In this document: in pieces, positions 34,821 to 43,101 of the stretch
How positions within the stretch are numbered: the stretch's first letter is position 1
Layout of the letters: every line of letters begins with the position of its first letter
DNA from: Rhodopseudomonas palustris HaA2
GTDB lineage: Bacteria; Pseudomonadota; Alphaproteobacteria; Rhizobiales; Xanthobacteraceae
Direction: 5' to 3'
NCBI RefSeq assembly: GCF_000013365.1
Contig: NC_007778.1
Coordinates: 124,001 to 188,000, forward strand
DNA length: 64,000 nucleotides
Program-made: the position numbers and the translations under genes
Notes under the pieces: generated by a model
The model's input: only the letters and a program-made list of their open reading frames with translations
Databases searched by the model: none
What the model was told of the DNA's origin: nothing

Positions 34821-35570
34821 ATGATCGAGACCGTCGAAGCCCCGAACAGCGGCTATCGCTACATGCCGGGCGTCTTCCAATATTCCTGCGGCATCGCCGC
34901 GCTGCCTGGCTTCGCCATCGAGCGCGTGCGCTTCGCCGAGCCGGTGCCGCTGAAGCAGGGCTTCGCGAAGATCGCCGAAATCCTCAAAGCCGCCGGCCGG
35001 CCGTTGACCGCTTTCGGGGCCTGCGAACTGCGCTCGCCCGCGCCGTTCACCGAGGACGGCTTCAAGGCGTTCAACGAGATCTACATCCAGACGCTGGTCG
35101 ACTGGGGCATCATGAAGGACGGCATCAACCCGATCGCCCGCAGCAATGTCTGCCCGCAGATCGATCCGCCGGCCGAGCCGAGCTTCTACGCCTTCTCCTA
35201 CACGGTGCCCGCCGACAATGCGCCGAAATCCTTCGTCATCGCCGGCAGCGGCGAGGCGCCCGAGGGCAAGGGCAATTATCGCGATCACACCGTCGCGCTC
35301 GGCGACACCAGCCCGGCCGGTCTGCAGAAGAAGGCGCAGTTCGTGCTCGGCGAGATGGAGCGCCGCATGAGCGCGTTCGGCGGCAGCTGGCGCGACATCA
35401 CCGGGGCGCAGCTCTACACCGTGCACGACATCCATCCGTTCCTGGAGAGCGAGCTCGGCAACCGCGGCGTGTTCCGCCACGGCCTGACCTGGCACTTCAA
35501 CCGCCCGCCGGTGGAAGGGCTCGACTACGAGATGGACTGCCGCTGCGTGCATCGCGAGCGCGTGGTCTGA
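34821..35570 (+). CDS. double RidA-like protein, candidate imine/enamine deaminase
   Basis: The 249-residue protein starts at ATG 34821 after AAAGAGG. The C-terminal half reads like a RidA (YjgF) domain: QFVLGEMERRMSAFGGSWRDITGAQLYTVHDIHPFLESEL, then a final strand DYEMDCRCVHRERVV. The N-terminal half has a parallel pattern (FAKIAEILKAAGRPLTAFGACELRS). The protein may therefore be a tandem duplication acting as a pseudo-dimer. From memory it resembles proteins named 2-aminomuconate deaminase CnbZ, but I cannot confirm that. Context is a Liv importer upstream and an aspartate-dehydrogenase-like gene overlapping by one base, so a role in hydrolysing an iminosuccinate-like intermediate is attractive (inference). 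Confidence 0.6.
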   Translation: MIETVEAPNSGYRYMPGVFQYSCGIAALPGFAIERVRFAEPVPLKQGFAKIAEILKAAGRPLTAFGACELRSPAPFTEDGFKAFNEIYIQTLVDWGIMKDGINPIARSNVCPQIDPPAEPSFYAFSYTVPADNAPKSFVIAGSGEAPEGKGNYRDHTVALGDTSPAGLQKKAQFVLGEMERRMSAFGGSWRDITGAQLYTVHDIHPFLESELGNRGVFRHGLTWHFNRPPVEGLDYEMDCRCVHRERVV

Positions 35571-36388
35571 TGCGCAGCGGCCGGGCCCCGCAGCGCGTCG
35601 CCATTGCCGGGCTCGGCGCCATCGGCAAGGCGATCGCGCGTGAACTCGATCGCGGGCTCGACGGGCTGACGCTCGGCGCCGTCGCCAGCGGCGACCCGGA
35701 GAAGCATCGCGCCTTCCTCGACGGCCTGCGGACGACGCCGCCGGTGGTCCCGCTGGATCAGTTGCACGCCCACGCAGACCTCGTGATCGAGGCGGCGCCG
35801 AGCAGGCTGCTGCGCGCGATCGTCGAGCCGTTCGTCAGCCGCGGCAGGACCGCGATCGTGCTCAGCGCCGCGGCGCTGCTGCAGAACGAGGACCTGATCG
35901 ATCTGGCCAATCTGAACGGCGGCCAGATCATCGTGCCGACCGGCGCGCTGATCGGGCTCGACGCCGTCACTGCCGCCGCCGTCGGCACGATTCATTCGGT
36001 GCGGATGATCACCCGCAAGCCGGTCGATGGCCTGCGCGGCGCGCCGTTCATCGTCGACAACGGCATCGACCTCGACGGATTGCGCGAACCGCTGAAACTG
36101 TTCGAAGGCACCGCGCGCGAAGCCGGCAAGGGCTTTCCGGCCAATCTCAACGTCGCGGTGGCGCTGTCGCTGGCCGGCATCGGGCCGGATCGCACCATGG
36201 TGGAGATCTGGGCCGATCCGGGCGTCACCCGCAACACCCACCGCATCGAGGTCGATGCGGATTCGGCGCGGTTCGCGATGACGATCGAGAACGTGCCGTC
36301 CGACAATCCCCGCACCGGCCTGATCACGCCGCTGTCGGTGATCGCGCTGCTGCGCAAGCAATCCGCCGCGCTGCGGGTCGGGACCTGA
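35570..36388 (+). CDS. L-aspartate dehydrogenase-like NAD(P)-dependent enzyme
   Basis: The 272-residue protein begins RVAIAGLGAIGKAIARELDRG, an NAD(P)-binding Rossmann turn. It contains the family blocks IIVPTGALIGLDAVTAAAVG, GFPANLNVAVALSLAGIGPD, VTRNTHRIEVDAD and VPSDNPRTGLITPLSVIALL. These match L-aspartate dehydrogenase (NadX type), which oxidises aspartate to iminosuccinate that becomes oxaloacetate and ammonia or feeds NAD synthesis. No nadA or nadC is nearby, and linkage to an importer argues for catabolism or another amino acid. The start ATG overlaps the RidA-like stop (TGATG). Confidence 0.85.
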   Translation: MRSGRAPQRVAIAGLGAIGKAIARELDRGLDGLTLGAVASGDPEKHRAFLDGLRTTPPVVPLDQLHAHADLVIEAAPSRLLRAIVEPFVSRGRTAIVLSAAALLQNEDLIDLANLNGGQIIVPTGALIGLDAVTAAAVGTIHSVRMITRKPVDGLRGAPFIVDNGIDLDGLREPLKLFEGTAREAGKGFPANLNVAVALSLAGIGPDRTMVEIWADPGVTRNTHRIEVDADSARFAMTIENVPSDNPRTGLITPLSVIALLRKQSAALRVGT

Positions 36389-36666
36389 GGCGGCGACGAC
36401 CTCCCGGGGGGCGACGGGCGTTCGGGCGCGCCGAAATGCCGCCTTCCCCTGCGAATTGCGGGAAGCGAAAATACCGCAACCGCACAAAAATGGTTGCCCC
36501 GATTGATTTCATCCCGCTGCTTCGCGGCCTGTCCCGGCCTGGCGCCGCCATCTGCCGCCCTTGCATCCGTCCGCCAATCCTGCAAACCCTGTCAAACATC
36601 TCCGCGGGCTGAGATTTCGGCGGTCGGGGATGCGCAAACCGGCGTCGCGGAGAACGGCGTGCACGG
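36389..36666. other. intergenic region before the antiporter operon
   Basis: This 278-base gap should contain the mnh promoter. It has one A-rich patch (36463-36490) inside a small inverted repeat, TTGCGG at 36456-36461 and CCGCAA at 36474-36479. No riboswitch family is recognisable and no gene is seen. Confidence 0.4.
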
Positions 36667-39552
36667 ATGGGGTCGATGCCGCTCGCACTGATTGCTTTGA
36701 TACCACTGTTCGGCGCCGTCCTGCCCCTGGTCGCGATCCGGTCCGGACGCAACGCCTGTACCATCGTGACCGCCTCGATCAGCCTGGTCGCGCTGGTGGT
36801 CCTGCTCGCGCATGCGCCTGCGGTGTTCGACGGCGAGACGATTCGCTCGGGCACCGAATGGGTGCCGGCGCTCGGGCTGTCGTTCCGGTTCTTTCTCGAC
36901 GGCCTCGGCCTGTTCTTCGCCGCGATGATCCTGGTCATCGGCCTGCTGGTCATCGTCTATTCCCGGTTCTATCTCGGGCGCAACGATCCGATGGGCCGGT
37001 TCTTCGCGTTTCTGCTGCTGTTCCAGGGCGCGATGCTGGGCATCGTCACCAGCGACAATATGCTGCTGCTGGTGGTGTTCTGGGAACTGACCAGCCTCAG
37101 CTCGTTCCTGCTGATCGGCTATTGGAGTCATCTGCCCGAAGGCCGGCAGGGCGCGCGGATGGCGCTGGTCGTCACCGGCGGCGGCGGGCTGCTGCTGATG
37201 GCCGGGATGCTGCTGCTCGGCCAGGCCGCCGGCTCCTATGAGCTGACCGAGATCCTGCAGCGCGGCGACGCGATCAAGGCGTCGCCTCTGTACGTCCCGA
37301 TCCTTCTGCTGGTGCTGGGCGCGGCATTCACCAAATCGGCGCAGTTTCCGTTCCACTTCTGGCTGCCGCACGCGATGGCGGCGCCGACGCCGGTGTCGGC
37401 CTATCTGCACTCCGCCACCATGGTGAAGGCCGGCATCTTCTTGCTGGCGCGGCTGTGGCCGGTGCTGTCCGGCACCGAATGGTGGTTCTGGATCGTCGCC
37501 ACCACCGGTCTGGTGACGATGCTGATCGGCGCCTGGATCGCGCTGTTCAAGGACGATCTCAAGGGCATTCTGGCGCATTCGACGGTCAGCCATCTCGGCC
37601 TGATGACGATGCTGCTCGGCTTCGGCACCCGCTTCGCCGTGATCGCCTGCATATTTCACGTCCTCAACCACGCGACCTTCAAGGCGGCTCTGTTCATGAG
37701 CGCCGGCATCGTCGACCACGAGACCGGCACCCGCAGCCTGCGCCGGCTCGGCGGGCTGGCGCGACGGATGCCGATCAGCGCCGTGCTGGCGTTGATCGCC
37801 GCGGCGTCGATGGCCGGCGTACCGCTGTTCAACGGCTTCCTGTCCAAGGAAATGATGCTGGAGGCCGCGGCCGACACCCAGGTGTTCGGCAGCGTCTGGC
37901 TGGTGCCGGCGGCGGCGACGCTCGGCGCGCTGCTGTCGGTGGCCTATTCGGTGCGGTTCGCGGTCTCGACCTATCTCGGGCGGCCCCGCGCCGTGCTCGA
38001 CGTCACGCCGCACGATCCGCCGTTCGGGATGTGGGCGCCGGTCGCCGCCCTGGTGATCCCGGTGGTGGCGATCGGGCTGGCGCCGCAACTCCTCGCCGGC
38101 GCGGTGGTCGAGCGCACCGCGCAGGCCGTCGTCGGCGCAGCAGAGCTCGACTTTCATCCGCTGGCGATCTGGCACGGCCTGACATGGCCGCTGGCGATGA
38201 GCGCGATCGCGCTGGCGGGCGGCCTGCTGCTGCTGATCGTCCACGCCCCGATCGAGACGCTGCGCGGCTGGCTGCCGCGGCCCGACGCCAAGACGATGTT
38301 CGACGCGGTCGTGGCGGCGGCGGTGCGCAGCGCGCGCTGGACCATCCGCCGGCTGCACACCGGCTCGCTGCCGCGCTATCTCATGGTGATCACGCTGACG
38401 ATCCTCGCGGTCGGCGCGGTCGGCTTCTTCGGCGGTCGGCACGACGCCGGCCTCCGCGCGACGCTGCCGGCCAGCCTGCCGGCGGCGGCGGCGTGGATCC
38501 TGCTCGTCGCCGCCAGTCTCGGGGTGATGATGTTCCACATCCACCGCCTGCTGACCCTGATCCTGAGCAGCGTGGTCGGCCTGGTCGTGTCGCTCACCTT
38601 CATGCAGTTCTCGGCGCCGGATCTGGCGCTGACGCAGATCTCCGTTGAAGTCGTGACGGTGATCCTGCTGCTGCTGGCGCTCAACCTGCTGCCGAAGCTG
38701 ACGCCGCCGGATCCGCAGTTCGGCCGCAAGCTGCGCAACAGCCTGATCGCCGGCTGCGGCGGGCTCGCCGCCGGCGCGCTGGCCTATGCGGTGATGACCC
38801 GCGACGTCAGCTCGATCTCGGCGTACCACCTCGCCGAATCCAAGCCCGGCGGCGGCGGCACCAATGTGGTCAACGTCATCCTGGTCGACTTCCGCGGCTA
38901 CGACACCTTCGGCGAGATCATCGTGCTGTGCATCGCCGCGCTGGTGATCTACGCGCTGCTCAGCAATGCGCTCGAAGGGGCCGCGGCGCGGCGGCTGGAT
39001 TCGATGCGGCAACACGTCGACTCCGCCGACGCCCATCCGCTGCTGCTGGTGGTCGCGGCGCGCGCGCTGTTGCCGCTGGCGATCACGGTCGGCGCCTACA
39101 TCTTCTTGCGCGGCCACAATCAGCCGGGCGGCGGCTTCATCGCCGGGCTGGTCGTCGCCACCGCGGTCATCATGCAGTTCATGGCGAGCGGCTACACTTG
39201 GTCGGCCGAGCAGCGCCGGATCGACGGCCATCGCCTGCTGGGCGCCGGAGTGCTCGCCGCGGCCGCCACCGGCATCGGCGCGTTGCTGTTCGGGCGGCCG
39301 TTCCTCACCAGCGCCTTCGTCTATGTGCCGGTGCCGCTGATCGGCGACGTCGAACTGGCGACCGCGATCCTGTTCGACATCGGCGTGTTCCTCACCGTGG
39401 TCGGCACGGTGGTGCTGTCGCTGTCGCAGATCGCGCGCGTCGAGCGCCGCGCCAAGCGGTCCCCGGTGCCGCCCGGCCCGTCCGACATCCCGATTCTGCC
39501 CCGCGCCCGGATGCGGCCGCGGTCCGCAGCGCCCTCGGCCGAGGAGGGCTGA
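36667..39552 (+). CDS. mnhA: Mrp/Mnh/Pha-type Na+(K+)/H+ antiporter subunit A fused to B
   Basis: The 961-residue membrane protein is the large subunit of the multi-subunit cation/proton antiporter. Residues 1-780 form MrpA, related to complex I NuoL: FFLDGLGLFFAAMILVIGLLVIVYSRFY, VVFWELTSLSSFLLIGYW, HSATMVKAGIFLLARLWP with the essential Lys, and HSTVSHLGLMTMLLG. Residues 790-961 (DAHPLLLVVAARALLPLAITVGAYIFLRGHNQPGGGFIAGLV) form MrpB, so A and B are one chain, as in the Pha systems of rhizobia. ATG 36676 is an alternative start. The complex exports Na+ or K+ for pH and salt homeostasis. The gene abuts mnhC. Confidence 0.95.
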   Translation: MGSMPLALIALIPLFGAVLPLVAIRSGRNACTIVTASISLVALVVLLAHAPAVFDGETIRSGTEWVPALGLSFRFFLDGLGLFFAAMILVIGLLVIVYSRFYLGRNDPMGRFFAFLLLFQGAMLGIVTSDNMLLLVVFWELTSLSSFLLIGYWSHLPEGRQGARMALVVTGGGGLLLMAGMLLLGQAAGSYELTEILQRGDAIKASPLYVPILLLVLGAAFTKSAQFPFHFWLPHAMAAPTPVSAYLHSATMVKAGIFLLARLWPVLSGTEWWFWIVATTGLVTMLIGAWIALFKDDLKGILAHSTVSHLGLMTMLLGFGTRFAVIACIFHVLNHATFKAALFMSAGIVDHETGTRSLRRLGGLARRMPISAVLALIAAASMAGVPLFNGFLSKEMMLEAAADTQVFGSVWLVPAAATLGALLSVAYSVRFAVSTYLGRPRAVLDVTPHDPPFGMWAPVAALVIPVVAIGLAPQLLAGAVVERTAQAVVGAAELDFHPLAIWHGLTWPLAMSAIALAGGLLLLIVHAPIETLRGWLPRPDAKTMFDAVVAAAVRSARWTIRRLHTGSLPRYLMVITLTILAVGAVGFFGGRHDAGLRATLPASLPAAAAWILLVAASLGVMMFHIHRLLTLILSSVVGLVVSLTFMQFSAPDLALTQISVEVVTVILLLLALNLLPKLTPPDPQFGRKLRNSLIAGCGGLAAGALAYAVMTRDVSSISAYHLAESKPGGGGTNVVNVILVDFRGYDTFGEIIVLCIAALVIYALLSNALEGAAARRLDSMRQHVDSADAHPLLLVVAARALLPLAITVGAYIFLRGHNQPGGGFIAGLVVATAVIMQFMASGYTWSAEQRRIDGHRLLGAGVLAAAATGIGALLFGRPFLTSAFVYVPVPLIGDVELATAILFDIGVFLTVVGTVVLSLSQIARVERRAKRSPVPPGPSDIPILPRARMRPRSAAPSAEEG

Positions 39553-39915
39553 ATGGAAATTCTGGTCGCGAGCGGAATCGGCGTGCTGACGATGGTCGGC
39601 CTGTATCTGGTGCTGAGCCGGCACGCCTTTCCGGTGATCATCGGCACCACGTTCCTGTCCTATGCGGTGAACCTGTTCCTGTTCGTGATGGGGCGGCTCG
39701 AGATCGACAAGGCGCCGATCATTACCAAGGGCGTTACCGACTACGCCGATCCGCTGCCGCAGGCGCTGGTGCTGACCGCCATCGTGATCTCGTTCGGAAT
39801 GACCGCGCTGGTGGTGGTGCTGGCGCTGCGCGGCTTCCTCGAGACCGGCACCGAGCGGGTCGAGAAGGGCGAACCGCAGCGCGACGCGCGCAAGCGCAAG
39901 GCGGCGCAGCCATGA
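39553..39915 (+). CDS. mnhC: Mrp-type antiporter subunit C
   Basis: The 120-residue subunit is related to complex I NuoK and has three helices: EILVASGIGVLTMVGLYLVLSRH, PVIIGTTFLSYAVNLFLFVMG, and ALVLTAIVISFGMTALVVVLAL. The middle block DYADPLPQALVLTAIVISFG is the family signature. It starts directly after the mnhA stop and overlaps mnhD by four bases. Confidence 0.94.
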   Translation: MEILVASGIGVLTMVGLYLVLSRHAFPVIIGTTFLSYAVNLFLFVMGRLEIDKAPIITKGVTDYADPLPQALVLTAIVISFGMTALVVVLALRGFLETGTERVEKGEPQRDARKRKAAQP

Positions 39916-41447
39916 GTCACCTGATCGTCGCCCCGATCATCCTGCCCGCCGTCGTCGCCGCCTTCCTGGTGCTGGTGCTGCGGCACGATCTGACCAGCCA
40001 GCGCATCGTCTCGATGGCGTCGACGCTCGTGCTGCTCGCGATCACGATCTGGCTCTATGTGTCGGCGGCGGAGGGCGCGCCGACGCCCTATCTGCTCGGC
40101 GAATGGCGCGCGCCGTTCGGCATCGTGCTGGTGCTCGACCGCCTCGCGGCGACGATGCTGCTGCTGACGGCGCTGCTGGCCGTCGCGGTGCTGATCTATG
40201 CGATCGCCGGCTGGGACCATCGCGGCCAGCATTTCCATCCGCTGTTCCAGTTTCAGCTGATGGGCCTCAACGGCGCTTTCCTGACCGGCGACGTGTTCAA
40301 TTTGTTCGTGTTCTTCGAGGTCATGCTGATCGCCTCCTACGGCCTGATGCTGCATGGCGGCGGCGCGCGGCGGCTGCGCACGGGCTTCCACTATATCGCG
40401 ATCAATCTGGTCGGCTCGACGCTGTTCCTGTTCGCCGTCGGCCTGATCTACGCGGTGACCGGCACGCTCAACATGGCGGACCTCGCCGCCCGGGTGGCGC
40501 AGATCGCGCCCGGCGACGAAGCCATCCTGCGCGTCGGGGCGCTGCTGCTGCTGCTGGTGTTCGCGCTCAAGGCCGCGTTGGTGCCGCTGCAATGGTGGCT
40601 GCCCTCGGCCTATGCGGCGGCGCCGGGGCCGGTGGCGGCGCTGTTCATGATGATGACCAAGGTCGGTGCCTATTCGATCGTGCGGGTCTACACTGTAGTG
40701 TTCGGCGCCGACGCCGGCGCGTTGGCGGACATCGCCGCGCCCTGGGTGGTGCCCGCGGCGCTGGCGACGCTGGCGCTCGGCGCGGTCGGCGTGCTGGCGA
40801 GCCCGACCTTGCTGGGGATGGTCTGCTTCTCGATCGTCTGGTCGATGGGCTCGCTGCTGCTGGCGCTCGGCCTGTTCGACCCGGTCGGCCTGTCCGCCGG
40901 GCTGTATTATCTGCTGCACTCAACGCTGAGCGGCGCCGCGCTGTTCCTGCTGGCCGATCTGGTCGCCGCGCAGCGCGGTCGCCTCGCCGACCGGCTGGTG
41001 CCGGCGCCGCGGCTGCCCCATGCCGATCTGCTCGCCGGGCTGTTCTTCGTCGCGGCGATCGCCATGACCGGGATGCCGCCGCTGTCGGGTTTTCTCGGCA
41101 AGCTGTTGATCCTCGACGCGACCTGGCGCAGCCCGCTCGCGGTGACGAGCTGGGTGATCCTGCTCGGAAGCAGCCTTCTGGTGATCGTCGGCTTCGCCCG
41201 CGCCGGCAGCACGCTGTTCTGGAAGATCGCCGACCGGCCGGCCGAGCCGGCCGAACCGGCGCGGTCGATCGCGCTGCCGGTCACGGTGATCGCCGGTCTG
41301 CTCGGCGCCACCGCGCTGCTGTCGGTGTTCGCCGGCCCGATCAGCCGCGAACTGGCGGCGACGGCGCAACAGACGCTCGACATCAAGGCCTATGTCCGCG
41401 CGGTGAACCCCGCCGACCTGGCACTGTCGCGGGGGGCGCCGCAATGA
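39912..41447 (+). CDS. mnhD: Mrp-type antiporter subunit D
   Basis: The 511-residue membrane protein is related to complex I NuoM/NuoN. It has about fourteen helices, the FFEVMLIASYGLMLHGG block with the conserved Glu, and the transport Lys in LLLLVFALKAALVPLQWWLPSAYAAAPGPVAALFMMMTKVGAYSIVR. The start is the ATG at 39912, overlapping the mnhC stop; the longer open frame upstream belongs to a shadow of mnhA. It is part of the same coupled operon. Confidence 0.95.
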   Translation: MSHLIVAPIILPAVVAAFLVLVLRHDLTSQRIVSMASTLVLLAITIWLYVSAAEGAPTPYLLGEWRAPFGIVLVLDRLAATMLLLTALLAVAVLIYAIAGWDHRGQHFHPLFQFQLMGLNGAFLTGDVFNLFVFFEVMLIASYGLMLHGGGARRLRTGFHYIAINLVGSTLFLFAVGLIYAVTGTLNMADLAARVAQIAPGDEAILRVGALLLLLVFALKAALVPLQWWLPSAYAAAPGPVAALFMMMTKVGAYSIVRVYTVVFGADAGALADIAAPWVVPAALATLALGAVGVLASPTLLGMVCFSIVWSMGSLLLALGLFDPVGLSAGLYYLLHSTLSGAALFLLADLVAAQRGRLADRLVPAPRLPHADLLAGLFFVAAIAMTGMPPLSGFLGKLLILDATWRSPLAVTSWVILLGSSLLVIVGFARAGSTLFWKIADRPAEPAEPARSIALPVTVIAGLLGATALLSVFAGPISRELAATAQQTLDIKAYVRAVNPADLALSRGAPQ

Positions 41448-41932
41448 CCAGGATGTTTCCGCATCCGATCCTCAGCCTGGTGATCGCCGGCGTGTTCGTC
41501 GGCCTGATCAACACGCTGTCGCTCGGGAGCGTGGTGCTGGGCCTGCTGCTCGGCATCGCGATCCCGTGGTTCACCAGCCCGTATTGGCCGAATCGGCCGA
41601 CGGTCCGCAGCCCGTTGAAGCTCGCCGCCTATCTGGCGATCGTCGGCTGGGACATCGTCGTGTCCAACGTCCAGGTCGCCTACTGGGTGCTGTTCCGGCG
41701 CAGCGCGAGCCTGCAATCGCAATTCGTCGTGGTGCCGCTGGAGCTGACCTCACCCGAGGCGATCGCGCTGCTGGCGGGGACGATCACGATGACGCCGGGG
41801 ACGGTCAGCGCCGATCTCGCCGCCGACGGCAGCGCCATTCTGGTGCATTGCCTGCACACCACCGATCCCGTCGACACGGTCGAGCAGATCAAGACTCGCT
41901 ACGAACGACGACTGAAGGAGATCTTCGGATGA
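41444..41932 (+). CDS. mnhE: Mrp-type antiporter subunit E
   Basis: The 162-residue protein has two or three N-terminal helices (ILSLVIAGVFVGLINTLSLGSVVLGLLLGIAIPWF) and a soluble C-terminal domain with the marker TITMTPGTVSADLAADGSAILVHCLHTTD. The start overlaps the mnhD stop (ATGA) and its end overlaps mnhF. MrpE is specific to these antiporters. Confidence 0.94.
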   Translation: MTRMFPHPILSLVIAGVFVGLINTLSLGSVVLGLLLGIAIPWFTSPYWPNRPTVRSPLKLAAYLAIVGWDIVVSNVQVAYWVLFRRSASLQSQFVVVPLELTSPEAIALLAGTITMTPGTVSADLAADGSAILVHCLHTTDPVDTVEQIKTRYERRLKEIFG

Positions 41933-42198
41933 TCGCAACAGCGTGCCTCATCGCCGTCGGGGTGATCAGCGTCTCGGCGCTGATGAACCTCTTCCGGCTC
42001 GCCACCGGGCCCGACGTGCTCGACCGGATCCTGTCGCTCGATACGCTGACGATCAACGCCATCGGCCTCGTCGTGGTGATCGGAATCTGGTTCGGCACCA
42101 GCCTGTATTTCGAAATCGCGCTTTTGTTCGCGTCGGTCGGGTTCCTGTCGACGGTCGCGTTCTGCAAATATCTGCTGCGCGGCAACGTGATCGAATAG
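41929..42198 (+). CDS. mnhF: Mrp-type antiporter subunit F
   Basis: The 89-residue subunit has three helices and the family block RLATGPDVLDRILSLDTLTINAIGLVVVIGI. The conserved Asp residues in the first loop are present. It overlaps mnhE by four bases and is followed one base later by mnhG. Confidence 0.93.
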   Translation: MIATACLIAVGVISVSALMNLFRLATGPDVLDRILSLDTLTINAIGLVVVIGIWFGTSLYFEIALLFASVGFLSTVAFCKYLLRGNVIE

Positions 42199-42199
42199 C

Positions 42200-42619
42200 A
42201 TGACGATGGCCGGACTGAGCGAATTGCTGGTGTCGGCGCTGATCCTGATCGGCGCGTTCTTCCTGTTCGTCGGATCGTTCGGTCTGGTGAAGCTGCCGGA
42301 CGTGATGCGCCGGCTGCATGCGCCGACCAAATCCACCACGCTCGGCATCGGCTCGCTGCTGATCGCCTCGATGCTGTATTTAGCGCTGCTGCGGGACGAT
42401 CCGTCGCTGCACGAACTGATCATCTCGGTGTTCCTGTTCCTCACCGCGCCGATCACCGCGCACATGATCTCCAAGGCCCACATCCTGCGCAACCGCGCGC
42501 TGCAGCAGGAATTGCCGCAGCCGCCCGGCGACGAAGGCTGGGCGACGCTCGACCCGCATGGGGCGAACGAGACGCGCCTCGATCCGGAACCGACACGGTC
42601 GACAAACGCCAAAGATTGA
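42200..42619 (+). CDS. mnhG: Mrp-type antiporter subunit G
   Basis: The 139-residue subunit has three helices and the signature LIGAFFLFVGSFGLVKLPDVMRRLHAPTKSTTLGIGSLLIAS. The tail after residue 105 is hydrophilic and longer than in short MrpG proteins. ATG 42206 is an alternative start. It ends the operon; a family A REP element begins 15 bases later and probably helps terminate transcription. Confidence 0.93.
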   Translation: MTMAGLSELLVSALILIGAFFLFVGSFGLVKLPDVMRRLHAPTKSTTLGIGSLLIASMLYLALLRDDPSLHELIISVFLFLTAPITAHMISKAHILRNRALQQELPQPPGDEGWATLDPHGANETRLDPEPTRSTNAKD

Positions 42620-42634
42620 AAACACCCGTTTCAG

Positions 42635-42726
42635 CCCGTCATGGCCGGGCTCGTCCCGGCCATCCACGTCTTGCCTCTTGCACGATCCTCAGACGTGGAT
42701 GCCCGCGACAAGCGCGGGCATGACGA
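42635..42726. repeat. REP-like palindromic element, family A copy 2
   Basis: CCCGTCATGGCCGGGCTCG opens the element. It is mirrored by CGCGGGCATGACG ending at 42725, with CCATCCACGTC / GACGTGGAT inner arms. It lies between the convergent mnhG and the small oxidase-associated gene, the same position type as copy 1. Confidence 0.88.
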
Positions 42727-42743
42727 AGCGTTGGTCGATGTCT

Positions 42744-43097
42744 CTACAGGCACGCCGACACAGCCGGAATCACCAGCCCGGTCCACACCGTCGCGACCAG
42801 CGCCGCGGCATTCGACCCGATCGCGACCCGGCGCGTGAAGGCGGCGGTGCCGTCGTCTGTGCGCCGGGGCAAACGCAGGCAATAGATCAAGAGGCCCATC
42901 AGGGCGACCAGATGCACGCCCAGGATCAGCAACAGGACGAAGCGCTGCAGGCTGATCCCGGCGATCATCGTCTGTTGCCAGCCGAACGCACAACCGAACG
43001 ACAGCCCGCCATACAGCAACGAAAAAGCCGAGGCCCAGACCACGAAGCCGGAGGCGATCAGCAGCAGCGAGGCGGAACGGGCGGGCGAACGCGTCAT
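42744..43097 (-). CDS. small membrane protein of the oxidase operon
   Basis: The 117-residue protein has about three helices: LLLIASGFVVWASAFSLLYGGLSFGCAFGW, FVLLLILGVHLVALMGLLIYCL, and IGSNAAALVATVWTGLVIPAVSACL. It begins four bases after the fused oxidase subunit gene ends, so it is very likely cotranscribed. I do not recognise the family. It could be an assembly factor, a small subunit, or the missing part of subunit III, because the fused III domain upstream appears to have only about five helices. Confidence 0.65.
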   Translation of the reverse strand: MTRSPARSASLLLIASGFVVWASAFSLLYGGLSFGCAFGWQQTMIAGISLQRFVLLLILGVHLVALMGLLIYCLRLPRRTDDGTAAFTRRVAIGSNAAALVATVWTGLVIPAVSACL

Positions 43098-43101
43098 GCC
43101 G

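Noticed and set aside
36592-39624. 1010-codon open frame on the minus strand opposite mnhA
   Set aside because: Composition is His/Gln/Arg-rich and has no family likeness, while the plus strand encodes an unmistakable antiporter subunit.
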